A stretch of DNA of 64,000 nucleotides from the NCBI RefSeq assembly GCF_023555495.1, contig NZ_JALCZO010000004.1, positions 1-64,000 of the forward strand, written 5' to 3'. Every line of letters begins with the position of its first letter. Position 1 is the stretch's first letter. Positions 1-7,462 of this stretch are shown here, in pieces. The notes beneath the pieces are model-generated. The model searched no databases. It was not told the DNA's origin and worked only from the letters and a program-made list of their open reading frames with translations. The translations under genes were made by a program, and so were the position numbers. This DNA comes from Polaribacter sp. Z022 (GTDB lineage: Bacteria; Bacteroidota; Bacteroidia; Flavobacteriales; Flavobacteriaceae).

Positions 1-490
1 ATTTCGATGAGTGAAGTATGAACGATTGAGAAATCTATTATTGACAGTGTGTGTTGTTGAGATTGCCACGTCGTTCCTCCTCGCAATGACAATTGGTACG
101 TTAAAGGCAAGTATTATCCTGCATGTCAGTTCGAGTGATTTTTGATAAAAAATTGTATCGAGAACTTGTGATAATGGTTAAAAACCTATTCTCAATACAA
201 ATTTTACTCATTACAATCGTTAAATTCACTCGAATTGACAGTATGTGTTTGATTATTATGATAGATTTCTCCACAAGGTCGAAATGACAAATATTTGCTT
301 GTCATTTCGATGAGTGAAGCATGAACGATAGAGAAATCTCTTATTGACAATGTGTGTTTGAGATTACCACGTCGTTCCTCCTCGCAATGACATTAGTATT
401 CGTCATTGGTAGGAAGTATGACGAAGCAGTTTGTAAAAGAGATTGTGTTTGCTTCGTACCTCGCAACAGGCTAAACCTCGCAATGACAAT
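1..490. repeat. Patch of interspersed inverted repeats (REP/BIME-like), no gene
   Basis: No credible gene lies here. Two copies of a roughly 90-base unit are visible at 1-90 and 301-391. Each starts near ATTTCGATGAGTGAAG, continues through GAGAAATCT, and ends with CCACGTCGTTCCTCCTCGCA. A third, diverged piece at 401-490 begins CGTCATTGG and ends CTCGCAATGACAATTGG. Between them, 124-240 is an imperfect inverted repeat (TGTCAGTTCGAGTGA against TCACTCGAATTGACA, with an inner TTGTATCGAGAAC pair). The left flank of copy B (254-291) is an inverted partner of its first half. The units look like the noncoding dispersed repeats common in Flavobacteriaceae. They may also end transcription of the helicase operon, which stops at 514 with no simple hairpin of its own. 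Confidence 0.75.
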
Positions 491-513
491 TGGGTGTTGA
501 AAAGCATTAAAAA

Positions 514-1827
514 CTACAACAGCGTAACTCTTACTTTCTTTTTCTTTAAACGGCGGTTATTTAATTTAGCAACCAAACCGTCTGCTAAGGCCAAAGGAAT
601 GGCTACAAAAGCACAATCTGGTTTTAGCTCAATAACCCCCAGTTCTTCTTTTTTAATGCCTCCTTGCTTTAAAAATAAGCCTGCTATATCTCCTTTTGAT
701 ATTTTATCCTTTCGTCCTCCAGAAATAAATAAGGTTTCCCAATATTGTGGCTTGTAATGGGCTTTTTTAGCAATAGAAACACCCTTACTTTCTTTTATAA
801 ACGCTGGTAAATATTCTTTTTCCCATCTTAAAATATAAGCAGTTCCTTTTTCATTAACTCTGGCTGTTCGTCCGTTTCTATGAATAAATTCTTCTTGATG
901 TTTTGGCAATTCGTAATGAATTATATACTTCATTTCTGGAATATCTATCCCTCTTGCTGCCAAATCAGTTGCTATTAATAACTGACAGGTTCCGTTTCTA
1001 AACTTAATCAAAGAGCGTTCTCTGTCTTTTTGCTCCATTCCACCAGAAAAACAAGCATGACTAATGTTTTTGCTTTCTAAAAAATGATGTACTTCTGCAA
1101 TACTATCTTTAAAATTACAGAACACAATTCCGGGTTCATTCCCAATATGCTGTATCAACTGTAAAAGGGTATTCAGTTTATTTTTACTTGGAGAAACTAC
1201 CGTTTTAAAACTTAGTTGAGAGGTTCTTTTTTCTTGTAAGAAATTAACCGTTTTAGGATTTTTAAAATTTACAAAATCAGGAATCTCAACTCCTTGTGTT
1301 GCAGAGGTTAAAATACGTTTATTTAAAGAAGTAATTTGATTGATAATTCCGCGCATTTCATATTCAAAACCAACCTCTAAAGACTTGTCGAACTCATCTA
1401 AAATTAAGGTTTTGATATGGTCTTTAGAAAAACGATTGTTGCTAAAATGATCTGCAATTCTACCTGGTGTTCCTATTAAAATAGCAGGGGTATGTTTCAA
1501 TTCTATTTTGTCTTTAGACATGGGTCTACCACCATAAACAGCATTGACTTTGTACCCAGATCCCATAGTACGAATTACTTGTTCTATTTGTATGGCCAAC
1601 TCTCTAGAAGGAACCAATATCAATGCTTGTACTTCTTTAGAATTTGGATTTAAAGTTTGTAACAAAGGCAATGAAAAACCTAAAGTTTTTCCGGTTCCTG
1701 TTGGCGACAAAAGCAAGGTATTTTCTGTTTGTTCTATAACCTTTATGGCTTCTTCTTGCATCGGATTCAATGCCTTAATTTGTAGTTTTGCTAATATATC
1801 AGCTTGATTTTTAATGGTATTTGCCAT
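514..1827 (-). CDS. DEAD-box ATP-dependent RNA helicase, DbpA-like
   Basis: ATP-dependent RNA helicase, 437 residues, cytoplasmic. Visible motifs are Walker A TGTGKT (43-48), DEFD in place of DEAD (144-147), SAT (175-177) and HRNGRTAR (316-323). The C-terminal segment from about 365 (LFISGGRKDKISKGDIAG and on) resembles the DbpA/YxiN RNA-binding domain, which in that family binds 23S rRNA hairpin 92 during large-subunit assembly. That suggests a ribosome biogenesis role (inference). The Ala-to-Phe change in motif II is unusual, but Asp and Glu for Mg-ATP are kept. It lies 27 bases after the second helicase on the same strand and is probably co-transcribed. Certain as a DEAD-box helicase, likely as a DbpA type. 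Confidence 0.9.
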   Translation of the reverse strand: MANTIKNQADILAKLQIKALNPMQEEAIKVIEQTENTLLLSPTGTGKTLGFSLPLLQTLNPNSKEVQALILVPSRELAIQIEQVIRTMGSGYKVNAVYGGRPMSKDKIELKHTPAILIGTPGRIADHFSNNRFSKDHIKTLILDEFDKSLEVGFEYEMRGIINQITSLNKRILTSATQGVEIPDFVNFKNPKTVNFLQEKRTSQLSFKTVVSPSKNKLNTLLQLIQHIGNEPGIVFCNFKDSIAEVHHFLESKNISHACFSGGMEQKDRERSLIKFRNGTCQLLIATDLAARGIDIPEMKYIIHYELPKHQEEFIHRNGRTARVNEKGTAYILRWEKEYLPAFIKESKGVSIAKKAHYKPQYWETLFISGGRKDKISKGDIAGLFLKQGGIKKEELGVIELKPDCAFVAIPLALADGLVAKLNNRRLKKKKVRVTLL

Positions 1828-1854
1828 AATGCTATGTTTTACAAGATGAATATA

Positions 1855-3180
1855 CTACTTCTTCTTTTTAGTAATTACTTTTGGTTGAGAGGTTTGTGCC
1901 AAATAATTTGCCAATACCTTATCTATCAATTCTTCTTTGGTTAAATGATGAAATACCGTTTTTACTTTGGCTTTTACATCTTCTGATATGTTTTTGTTGG
2001 GTTTTGTTTTAAAAATTTTCTTAGCCCATAATATTGTATTGTTATCTTCAATACTTTGTGCATCTGCTTTTTTATATTGGGTAAATACCAAACCTAAATC
2101 TTCTTCAAACTCTGGTATTTCTTCAACTTCTTCTTGTTGTATTACACTTAACGATAGTCCGCTTGCTCCTGCCCTTGCAGTTCTACCACTTCTATGAATA
2201 TAGGTTTCGTATTTATCTGGTAAATGGTAATTTACCACATACGAAACTTCTTTTACATCGATACCCCTAGCAGCTAAATCTGTAGCTACCAATATGTTGA
2301 TGTTGCCTTCTCTAAATTGCCCCATTACACGATCTCTAATTCCTTGAGACAAGCTACCATGTATAGCACCAGATGAAAATTTGTTGATGGCTAAGTTTTT
2401 TGCCAATTTATTTACTGCAGCTTTGGTTTTACAAAAAATAATACCACGTTCTCTTTCTTTGGTACTTAAAAAATGCATTAAAACATTCAATTTTTCTATA
2501 GCCTCCACTACCACATATTGATGCTCAATACCTTTATGCCCCATCGTATCCATATCGGTTTCAATATATTCAATATGTTTAGACATGTAGTTTTGTACCA
2601 ATTGCTTAATAGTACCTGGCATGGTGGCAGTAAACAGCAAGGTTCTTCTGTTTTCTGGAATTTCTTTGATGATGGTTGCAACTTCTTCTTTTAAAGCAGT
2701 CATCATTTCATCGGCTTCATCTAAGATAAAATACTGTATTTTTTGAATGTCTATGGCTTTTCTTTCTATAAAATCTACCAAACGACCCGGAGTTGCTACC
2801 ACAATATTAGGCTGCTTCTTAAGACTTTCTAACTGTGTTTTTATAGGTGCTCCCCCACATAAAGCTACTATTTTATCTTGTTGTTCTTCTGAAGCAAAAG
2901 AAATTAAATTCTCATAAATTTGACGCCCTAACTCTCTTGTAGGTGCTAAAATTAAGACTTGTACAGTAGCACTGTTTACATCTATTTTTTGCAACATAGG
3001 CAAACCAAAAGCCGCTGTTTTACCAGTTCCTGTTTTGGCTAAAACCACCATGTCTTTCTTTTTAAACAATGCAAAAGGAATGGTTTTTTCTTGCACCTGT
3101 GTAGGTTGAGTAATCTCTAATTTAGCTAAACGAGTTACGGTTTCTTTAGAAATACCTAAATCTGAAAATGTTTTTGACAT
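1855..3180 (-). CDS. DEAD-box ATP-dependent RNA helicase
   Basis: RNA helicase of 441 residues. An N-terminal Q-motif region (FSDLGI to ITQPTQVQ) precedes Walker A AKTGTGKT (48-55), PTREL near 80, DEAD (154-157), TAT in place of SAT (184-186) and HRSGRTAR in motif VI. The tail after the second RecA domain is short and lysine-rich, ending KKKK. It resembles RhlE/CsdA-type helicases used in RNA decay, ribosome assembly and cold growth; the exact subgroup cannot be fixed. It is first of a two-gene minus-strand operon with the DbpA-like helicase and has an exact TACCTTTG promoter element just upstream. Confidence 0.92.
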   Translation of the reverse strand: MSKTFSDLGISKETVTRLAKLEITQPTQVQEKTIPFALFKKKDMVVLAKTGTGKTAAFGLPMLQKIDVNSATVQVLILAPTRELGRQIYENLISFASEEQQDKIVALCGGAPIKTQLESLKKQPNIVVATPGRLVDFIERKAIDIQKIQYFILDEADEMMTALKEEVATIIKEIPENRRTLLFTATMPGTIKQLVQNYMSKHIEYIETDMDTMGHKGIEHQYVVVEAIEKLNVLMHFLSTKERERGIIFCKTKAAVNKLAKNLAINKFSSGAIHGSLSQGIRDRVMGQFREGNINILVATDLAARGIDVKEVSYVVNYHLPDKYETYIHRSGRTARAGASGLSLSVIQQEEVEEIPEFEEDLGLVFTQYKKADAQSIEDNNTILWAKKIFKTKPNKNISEDVKAKVKTVFHHLTKEELIDKVLANYLAQTSQPKVITKKKK

Positions 3181-3523
3181 CTATTCTTAATTTTATGCAA
3201 AGGTAGTTATAAACCTTCTTGTAACTTCTACAAATAGTAAACAGTATCTTATTATTTAGATGTGTATTTTTTTCAGCTTTTAAAAGTCTTTTTTTAATGA
3301 ATAAAACACGTCGTTTTAAAAGGTTAAAAAAGAGTCCTTTTTGGGGATGTAAATAGGTTGAATACGTAGTGTTTAACAGAGTTAAATTATAATGATTTTA
3401 AATTAGCTTTTTTAACACAAAAACGGTTTAAAAACGAACCTAAAAACATCCTTTAAACTCTTTAATAGATTACCTTTATAGTGATTTTTAAACAAAATAA
3501 ATTACATTATAAATTAAACAACT
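3181..3523. other. 343-base divergent intergenic region
   Basis: AT-rich gap between the divergent helicase operon and the barrel gene. It holds the TACCTTTG element at 3198-3205 for the minus strand. For the plus strand there is a weaker TACCTTTA at 3471-3478, about 46 bases before the barrel ATG. I see no ORF, RNA gene or strong hairpin. Confidence 0.6.
3198..3205 (-). promoter_or_regulatory. Promoter -7 element for the helicase operon
   Basis: Minus-strand TACCTTTG matches the Bacteroidota -7 consensus TAnnTTTG exactly, about 18 bases before the helicase ATG. The -33 region is weak. Confidence 0.6.
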
Positions 3524-4366
3524 ATGAAACAATTATTTACGTTCATTTGTATGCTTGTTTTAACAACAATAACTTATGGTCAATTTCAGGTTTCTGTAAG
3601 TACAGGGTATGCTTTAGAAAGTGCTGGTATGAAATTAGGTGAAACGATAAATATTACAGAAACTAAAAACACTTATGGAAGTTATGGAGAAGGTGTTAAT
3701 TTTCAACTAAGAGGAACTTACTTTTTTAATGAAACGTTTGGGCTGGATGTTGGAATTGGGTATTTAAACGGTTCAAATCAAACTGTTTCTAAAGTTTCTT
3801 TTCCAGGTACTGAAATAGACGCCATTGCCAGAGCACGTGCTTTTGGAGCTTCTACTTCTGTGGTTTATAAATTTACAAATAACATTTACGGACGTTTTGG
3901 TGCTTTAATTAAAGTAGGAGGAAAAACTGAAGCTGTTGTTTATAAAAAATCGGTTTTTTCTAATGCAGAAGCGACTGCTTTAGGACTGCCAAATGGCGCT
4001 TATTCTGAAACAAACTATATAGAAGATTATCATGGTCATTTTCCTTTAGGATTTGTTGGTGCTTTAGGTTATAAATACGATTTAAACTCAAATTTTAGTC
4101 TTTTTGTAGAAGCTGAATATTTTGGAATTAGCTTAAAAAGAAAAGATTCTGAAATTACTGAGTTTAACACAAATATTGTTTTACAAGATGGTACAGTTGC
4201 CATAGAAGGCTTTTATTCTTTAGATAATTTACCAAGTGATGTGGTATTAAAAACAACGTATGAAGATGAATTATCGAATACGAATACAGACAGTACTAAA
4301 AAACTATCTCAAAAAGTACCTTATTCTTCTTTTGGATTTAATTTTGGAGTAACTTATCTTTTTTAA
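3524..4366 (+). CDS. Outer-membrane beta-barrel protein
   Basis: Exported protein of 280 residues with a clear signal peptide (MKQLFTFICMLVLTTITYGQ). The mature part alternates aromatic and polar residues, is rich in Gly, and ends in LF (SFGFNFGVTYLF), as expected of an OmpA/OmpW-type or PF13505-type barrel. Phrases such as FGLDVGIGYLNGS and FPLGFVGALGYKYDLNS look like transmembrane strands. No catalytic or plug domain is seen, so it is probably a small barrel of unknown cargo. It stands alone between the helicase operon and the EamA transporter and ends at a strong terminator. Confidence 0.8.
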   Translation: MKQLFTFICMLVLTTITYGQFQVSVSTGYALESAGMKLGETINITETKNTYGSYGEGVNFQLRGTYFFNETFGLDVGIGYLNGSNQTVSKVSFPGTEIDAIARARAFGASTSVVYKFTNNIYGRFGALIKVGGKTEAVVYKKSVFSNAEATALGLPNGAYSETNYIEDYHGHFPLGFVGALGYKYDLNSNFSLFVEAEYFGISLKRKDSEITEFNTNIVLQDGTVAIEGFYSLDNLPSDVVLKTTYEDELSNTNTDSTKKLSQKVPYSSFGFNFGVTYLF

Positions 4367-4403
4367 GGACTCCAAAAAGCACAAAAACTCTATTCAATTT
4401 TAG

Positions 4404-4432
4404 AAAGCCACAATTATATTGTGGCTTTTTTT
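4404..4432 (+). terminator. Rho-independent terminator after the barrel gene
   Basis: A 10-bp stem AAAGCCACAA / TTGTGGCTTT with a 5-base loop is followed by a T run, 38 bases after the stop. Confidence 0.88.
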
Positions 4433-4548
4433 CTGTTTTAAAAACACTCAAAACCTAAAGTAAAACACTTAAAACAAATCATTTAACTATAACTAAACCC
4501 AATAATACATTCAATTAATAGGGTCGAAAAAAATCATATTTTTTTCTG

Positions 4549-4577
4549 TTGCTATTTTTTCGATTAGAGTATCTTCG
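4549..4577 (+). promoter_or_regulatory. Promoter of the EamA permease gene
   Basis: TTG (4549-4551), 18 bases, then TATCTTCG (4570-4577), a near match to TAnnTTTG. The last base lies only 8 bases before the ATG, so the mRNA leader should be 0-5 bases. Confidence 0.65.
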
Positions 4578-4585
4578 CGCGCATT

Positions 4586-5488
4586 ATGTGGATGTACTTA
4601 GGACTTTTAGCGGCATTATTTTTAGGATTACACAACTTATGTAAAAAACATGCAGTACAAGGCAATGAAGTGTTTCCTGTACTCTTAGGAACTATTTCTG
4701 CTGGTTTTTTATTTTTACTCCCACTCTATTTGGGTTCGCTTTGGTATCCAGAGAAAATGCAAGCAATGGGTTTGATGATAAAAGACATCTCATTAAAAAC
4801 ACATGGATTTATCATTATAAAATCGATGATTATGGCATCTTCATGGGTATTGGCGTATCAAGCATTAAAACATTTGCCAATAACTATTGTAACTCCCATA
4901 CGTTCTGCAGGGCCTTTTTTTACCTTTATAGGAGCTATTGTAATTTATAAAGAAAGTCCTAATTTTTGGCAATGGATTGGTTTCTTTTTGATTATTCTTT
5001 CTGTGCTTTTATATTCTAAAATAGGAAAAAAAGAAGGCATCAATTTTAAAAGAAACAAATGGATTTTTGCCATTATTGGCGCTACATTTTTAGGTGCTTC
5101 TAGTGGTTTGTATGATAAGTTTTTAATTCAGCAATTAACCTTGAATCCGCAAACATTACAGTTTTGGTTTTGCTTTTACACCATTGTTATATTGCTAATT
5201 ATATTAGCCATAACTTGGTTTCCTTATCCTGCCAAAAGAAAAGCCTTTACCTTTAGATGGTCTATACCCGCAGTTGGTGTTTTGTTGCAAGCTGCAGATT
5301 ATTTTTACTTTAAGGCTTTAGAAGACCCTGAAGCATTAATCATGTTACTTTCTGCCATAAAAAGAAGTCAAATTTTAATTGCAGTTGTGTTAGGTGGTTT
5401 GTTATTTAAAGAACAAAATAAACGCAAGAAATTAGTGCCCTTATTTGGAATCTTATTAGGCGTATTTTTAATCTTGTATACTAACTAA
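4586..5488 (+). CDS. EamA/DMT-family membrane transporter
   Basis: Polytopic membrane protein of 300 residues with about ten hydrophobic helices, arranged as the two five-helix repeats of the drug/metabolite transporter (EamA) family. The first repeat contains the VTPIRSAGPFFTFIGAIVIYKE region and the second LLSAIKRSQILIAVVLGGLLFKE, the usual end of each repeat. Substrate cannot be told. Start is ATG at 4586 or an in-frame ATG at 4592; no ribosome site is visible, in keeping with a near-leaderless transcript. Monocistronic by context. Confidence 0.88.
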   Translation: MWMYLGLLAALFLGLHNLCKKHAVQGNEVFPVLLGTISAGFLFLLPLYLGSLWYPEKMQAMGLMIKDISLKTHGFIIIKSMIMASSWVLAYQALKHLPITIVTPIRSAGPFFTFIGAIVIYKESPNFWQWIGFFLIILSVLLYSKIGKKEGINFKRNKWIFAIIGATFLGASSGLYDKFLIQQLTLNPQTLQFWFCFYTIVILLIILAITWFPYPAKRKAFTFRWSIPAVGVLLQAADYFYFKALEDPEALIMLLSAIKRSQILIAVVLGGLLFKEQNKRKKLVPLFGILLGVFLILYTN

Positions 5489-5514
5489 TTATATTTTATT
5501 CTCTTTAAATTAGG

Positions 5515-5545
5515 TTGATTTAGATAGAAAAGAGCCTTATCTTTG
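5515..5545 (+). promoter_or_regulatory. Promoter of the Tat-exported isomerase-like gene
   Basis: TTG (5515-5517), 20 bases, then an exact TATCTTTG (5538-5545), 27 bases before the ATG. Among the clearest Bacteroidota-type promoters in the window. Confidence 0.78.
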
Positions 5546-5572
5546 GTTTACTTCATTTAAAACTAGGAAATC

Positions 5573-6541
5573 ATGTCAGAAAAAAGTTCAAAACTATCAA
5601 GAAGAGATTTTACCAAGTTGTCTGCTACAGCACTTGCCTCAATTCCATTTTTATCTTTTCAAAATCCGTTCTTATCAACCTTAAATGAAAGTTCTAATGA
5701 ATTGAGTGTGCATCTTTTTTCGAAGCATTTGCAGTTTTTAAATTACAATGATATGGCAGAAGCAGCAGCCAACATTGGTTTTAATGGGTTGGATTTAACT
5801 GTTAGAAGAAAAGGACATGTATTACCAAATAATGTAGAAGAAGATTTGCCAAAAGCTGTGGAAGCTATGAATAATTTTGGGTTACCACCAGTAATGATGA
5901 GTACAAATATTTGGGATGCCAATAAAAAGTTAAATGATACTGTTTTAAAAACAGCGAGCCAATTAGGTTTTACACATTATAGAACAGATTGGTTAAAATA
6001 TGCAGAAGATAAAACCATTGTAGAAGCTCAGAAAGAATATGCACAACAAGCAGTAGCATTAGAAGAGCTCAATAAAAAATATGGTTTAATTGGTGGATAT
6101 CAAAACCATGCTGGAAAACACGTAGGTGCTCCTGTTTGGGATTTGCTACCTATTTTAACACCTACTAAAGGTAAAAATATAGGTGCCCAATATGATATTA
6201 GACACGCTGTTGTTGAAGGTGGAGAAAGTTGGGAATTAGGGTTAAAAAGGGTTAAACCTTACATCAATTCTATTGTAATTAAAGATTTTAAATGGGGAAA
6301 AGTCAATGGTAAGTGGAAACCCGTAAATGTGCCTTTAGGTGAAGGAATGGTAGACTTTAAAAGATATTTTACTTTGCTTAAAAAATATAAAATTAATGTA
6401 CCTGTATCTTTACATATAGAACATGATTTAGGAGGTGCTGAAAAGGGAAAAAACAAAATTACCATCCCTCAAAAAGAAGTATTTACTAAAATGAAAAACG
6501 ATTTAACATTTTTAAGAAATGCATGGAAAAATATAGAATAA
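5573..6541 (+). CDS. Tat-exported sugar phosphate isomerase/epimerase-like TIM-barrel protein
   Basis: Protein of 322 residues with a twin-arginine signal (SRRDFTKLSATALASIPFLSF). A xylose-isomerase-like TIM barrel follows from about residue 45 (LSVHLFSKHLQFLNYNDMAEAAANIG). Candidate metal ligands lie in GGYQNHAGKH, YDIRHAV and HIEHD, in family-typical places. Export via Tat implies folding with a bound metal before reaching the periplasm. Such proteins in Bacteroidota usually act on sugars or keto-sugars, but the substrate is unknown. Single gene with its own promoter and terminator. Confidence 0.85.
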   Translation: MSEKSSKLSRRDFTKLSATALASIPFLSFQNPFLSTLNESSNELSVHLFSKHLQFLNYNDMAEAAANIGFNGLDLTVRRKGHVLPNNVEEDLPKAVEAMNNFGLPPVMMSTNIWDANKKLNDTVLKTASQLGFTHYRTDWLKYAEDKTIVEAQKEYAQQAVALEELNKKYGLIGGYQNHAGKHVGAPVWDLLPILTPTKGKNIGAQYDIRHAVVEGGESWELGLKRVKPYINSIVIKDFKWGKVNGKWKPVNVPLGEGMVDFKRYFTLLKKYKINVPVSLHIEHDLGGAEKGKNKITIPQKEVFTKMKNDLTFLRNAWKNIE

Positions 6542-6563
6542 CAGTAATTTCTAAAAAGAAATA

Positions 6564-6605
6564 CAATAAAAAAGAGCTTACTAATTAGTAAGCTCTTTTT
6601 TATTG
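6564..6605. terminator. Bidirectional terminator, 42-bp perfect palindrome
   Basis: A perfect palindrome centred between 6584 and 6585 whose half is CAATAAAAAAGAGCTTACTA. A-tracts on one side and T-tracts on the other serve both the plus-strand isomerase-like gene and the converging fabG. Confidence 0.9.
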
Positions 6606-6621
6606 TATATATACGTAATGA

Positions 6622-7365
6622 TTAGTTCATTCCTCCATCTACAGATAATGTTTGTCCTGTAATATAAGCAGACATATCTGATGCTAAAAACACACAAGCA
6701 TTGGCAATATCAATTGGCTGTCCTCCTCTTTTTAAAGGAATTCCATCTCTCCAACTTTGTACGGTTGCTTCATCTAATTTTGCTGTCATTTCAGTTTCTA
6801 TAAAACCAGGAGCAACTACGTTACTTCTAATATTTCTAGAACCTAACTCTAAAGCAACTGATTTAGAAAAACCAATAATACCAGATTTAGAAGCTGCATA
6901 GTTAGTTTGACCTGCATTTCCTTTAATTCCTACTACAGAACTCATGTTAATAATAGAACCCGCTCTTTGTTTCATCATTGGACGAATTACGGCTTTGGTT
7001 AAATTAAAAACAGATTTTAAGTTTACTTCAATAACTTTATCGAAATCATCTTCTGAAATTCGCATTAGTAAATTATCTTTTGTAATACCTGCATTGTTTA
7101 TTAAAATATCGATAGCACCAAACTCTTTTAAAACGTCTTTTGCTAATTCTTGAGCAGCATCAAAATCAGCAGCATTAGATTGATATCCTTTAGCAGAAAC
7201 ACCAAACGCTTTTAATTCTTCTTCTAAAGCTTTGGCAGCATCTACAGAAGAACTGTAAGTAAAAGCAACATTTGCTCCTTGTTTGGCAAATTCAATTGCA
7301 ATTCCACGACCAATACCTCTTGTAGCACCCGTAATTATTGCTGATTTATTTTCTAATAATTTCAT
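6622..7365 (-). CDS. fabG: 3-oxoacyl-[acyl-carrier-protein] reductase
   Basis: NADPH-dependent ketoacyl-ACP reductase of fatty acid synthesis, 247 residues from the ATG at 7365 (MKLLENKSAIITGATRGIGRG). This start is chosen over the upstream extension because it fits the family length. Visible: the TGATRGIGRG cofactor loop, NNAGIT, the catalytic Ser in NMSSVVG, YAASKSG (Tyr and Lys), the PGFIETEMT loop, and C-terminal TGQTLSVDGGMN. It stands alone on the minus strand, with its -7 element right after the terminator of the M16 peptidase gene. Confidence 0.95.
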   Translation of the reverse strand: MKLLENKSAIITGATRGIGRGIAIEFAKQGANVAFTYSSSVDAAKALEEELKAFGVSAKGYQSNAADFDAAQELAKDVLKEFGAIDILINNAGITKDNLLMRISEDDFDKVIEVNLKSVFNLTKAVIRPMMKQRAGSIINMSSVVGIKGNAGQTNYAASKSGIIGFSKSVALELGSRNIRSNVVAPGFIETEMTAKLDEATVQSWRDGIPLKRGGQPIDIANACVFLASDMSAYITGQTLSVDGGMN

Positions 7366-7388
7366 GTTTTGTAGTTGTTTTAAGGCCA

Positions 7389-7396
7389 CAAAGATA
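7389..7396 (-). promoter_or_regulatory. Promoter -7 element of fabG
   Basis: Exact minus-strand TATCTTTG, 23 bases upstream of the fabG ATG and directly after the T-tract of the preceding terminator, so the -33 region lies inside that hairpin. Confidence 0.7.
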
Positions 7397-7404
7397 CTAA
7401 AATA

Positions 7405-7440
7405 AAAAAACTCGTAAAACAAAATTGCTTTACGAGTTTT
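7405..7440 (-). terminator. Terminator of the M16 peptidase gene
   Basis: Stem AAAACTCGTAAA / TTTACGAGTTTT with a 10-base loop, followed on the minus strand by a run of T. Confidence 0.85.
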
Positions 7441-7462
7441 AGGCTTTTAAAAGGATTAACTA

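Noticed and set aside
1..391. Two 90-base repeats as a CRISPR fragment
   Set aside because: Only two full copies, with 210 bases of other inverted repeats between them and no regular spacers or cas genes.
443..757. 104-residue plus-strand reading frame at the left edge
   Set aside because: It begins in the repeat patch and runs antisense to the DbpA-like helicase C-terminus; its composition is that of a shadow frame.
6564..6605. 42-bp palindrome as an attachment site or operator
   Set aside because: Position between two converging stop codons and the A/T tracts explain it as a bidirectional terminator.
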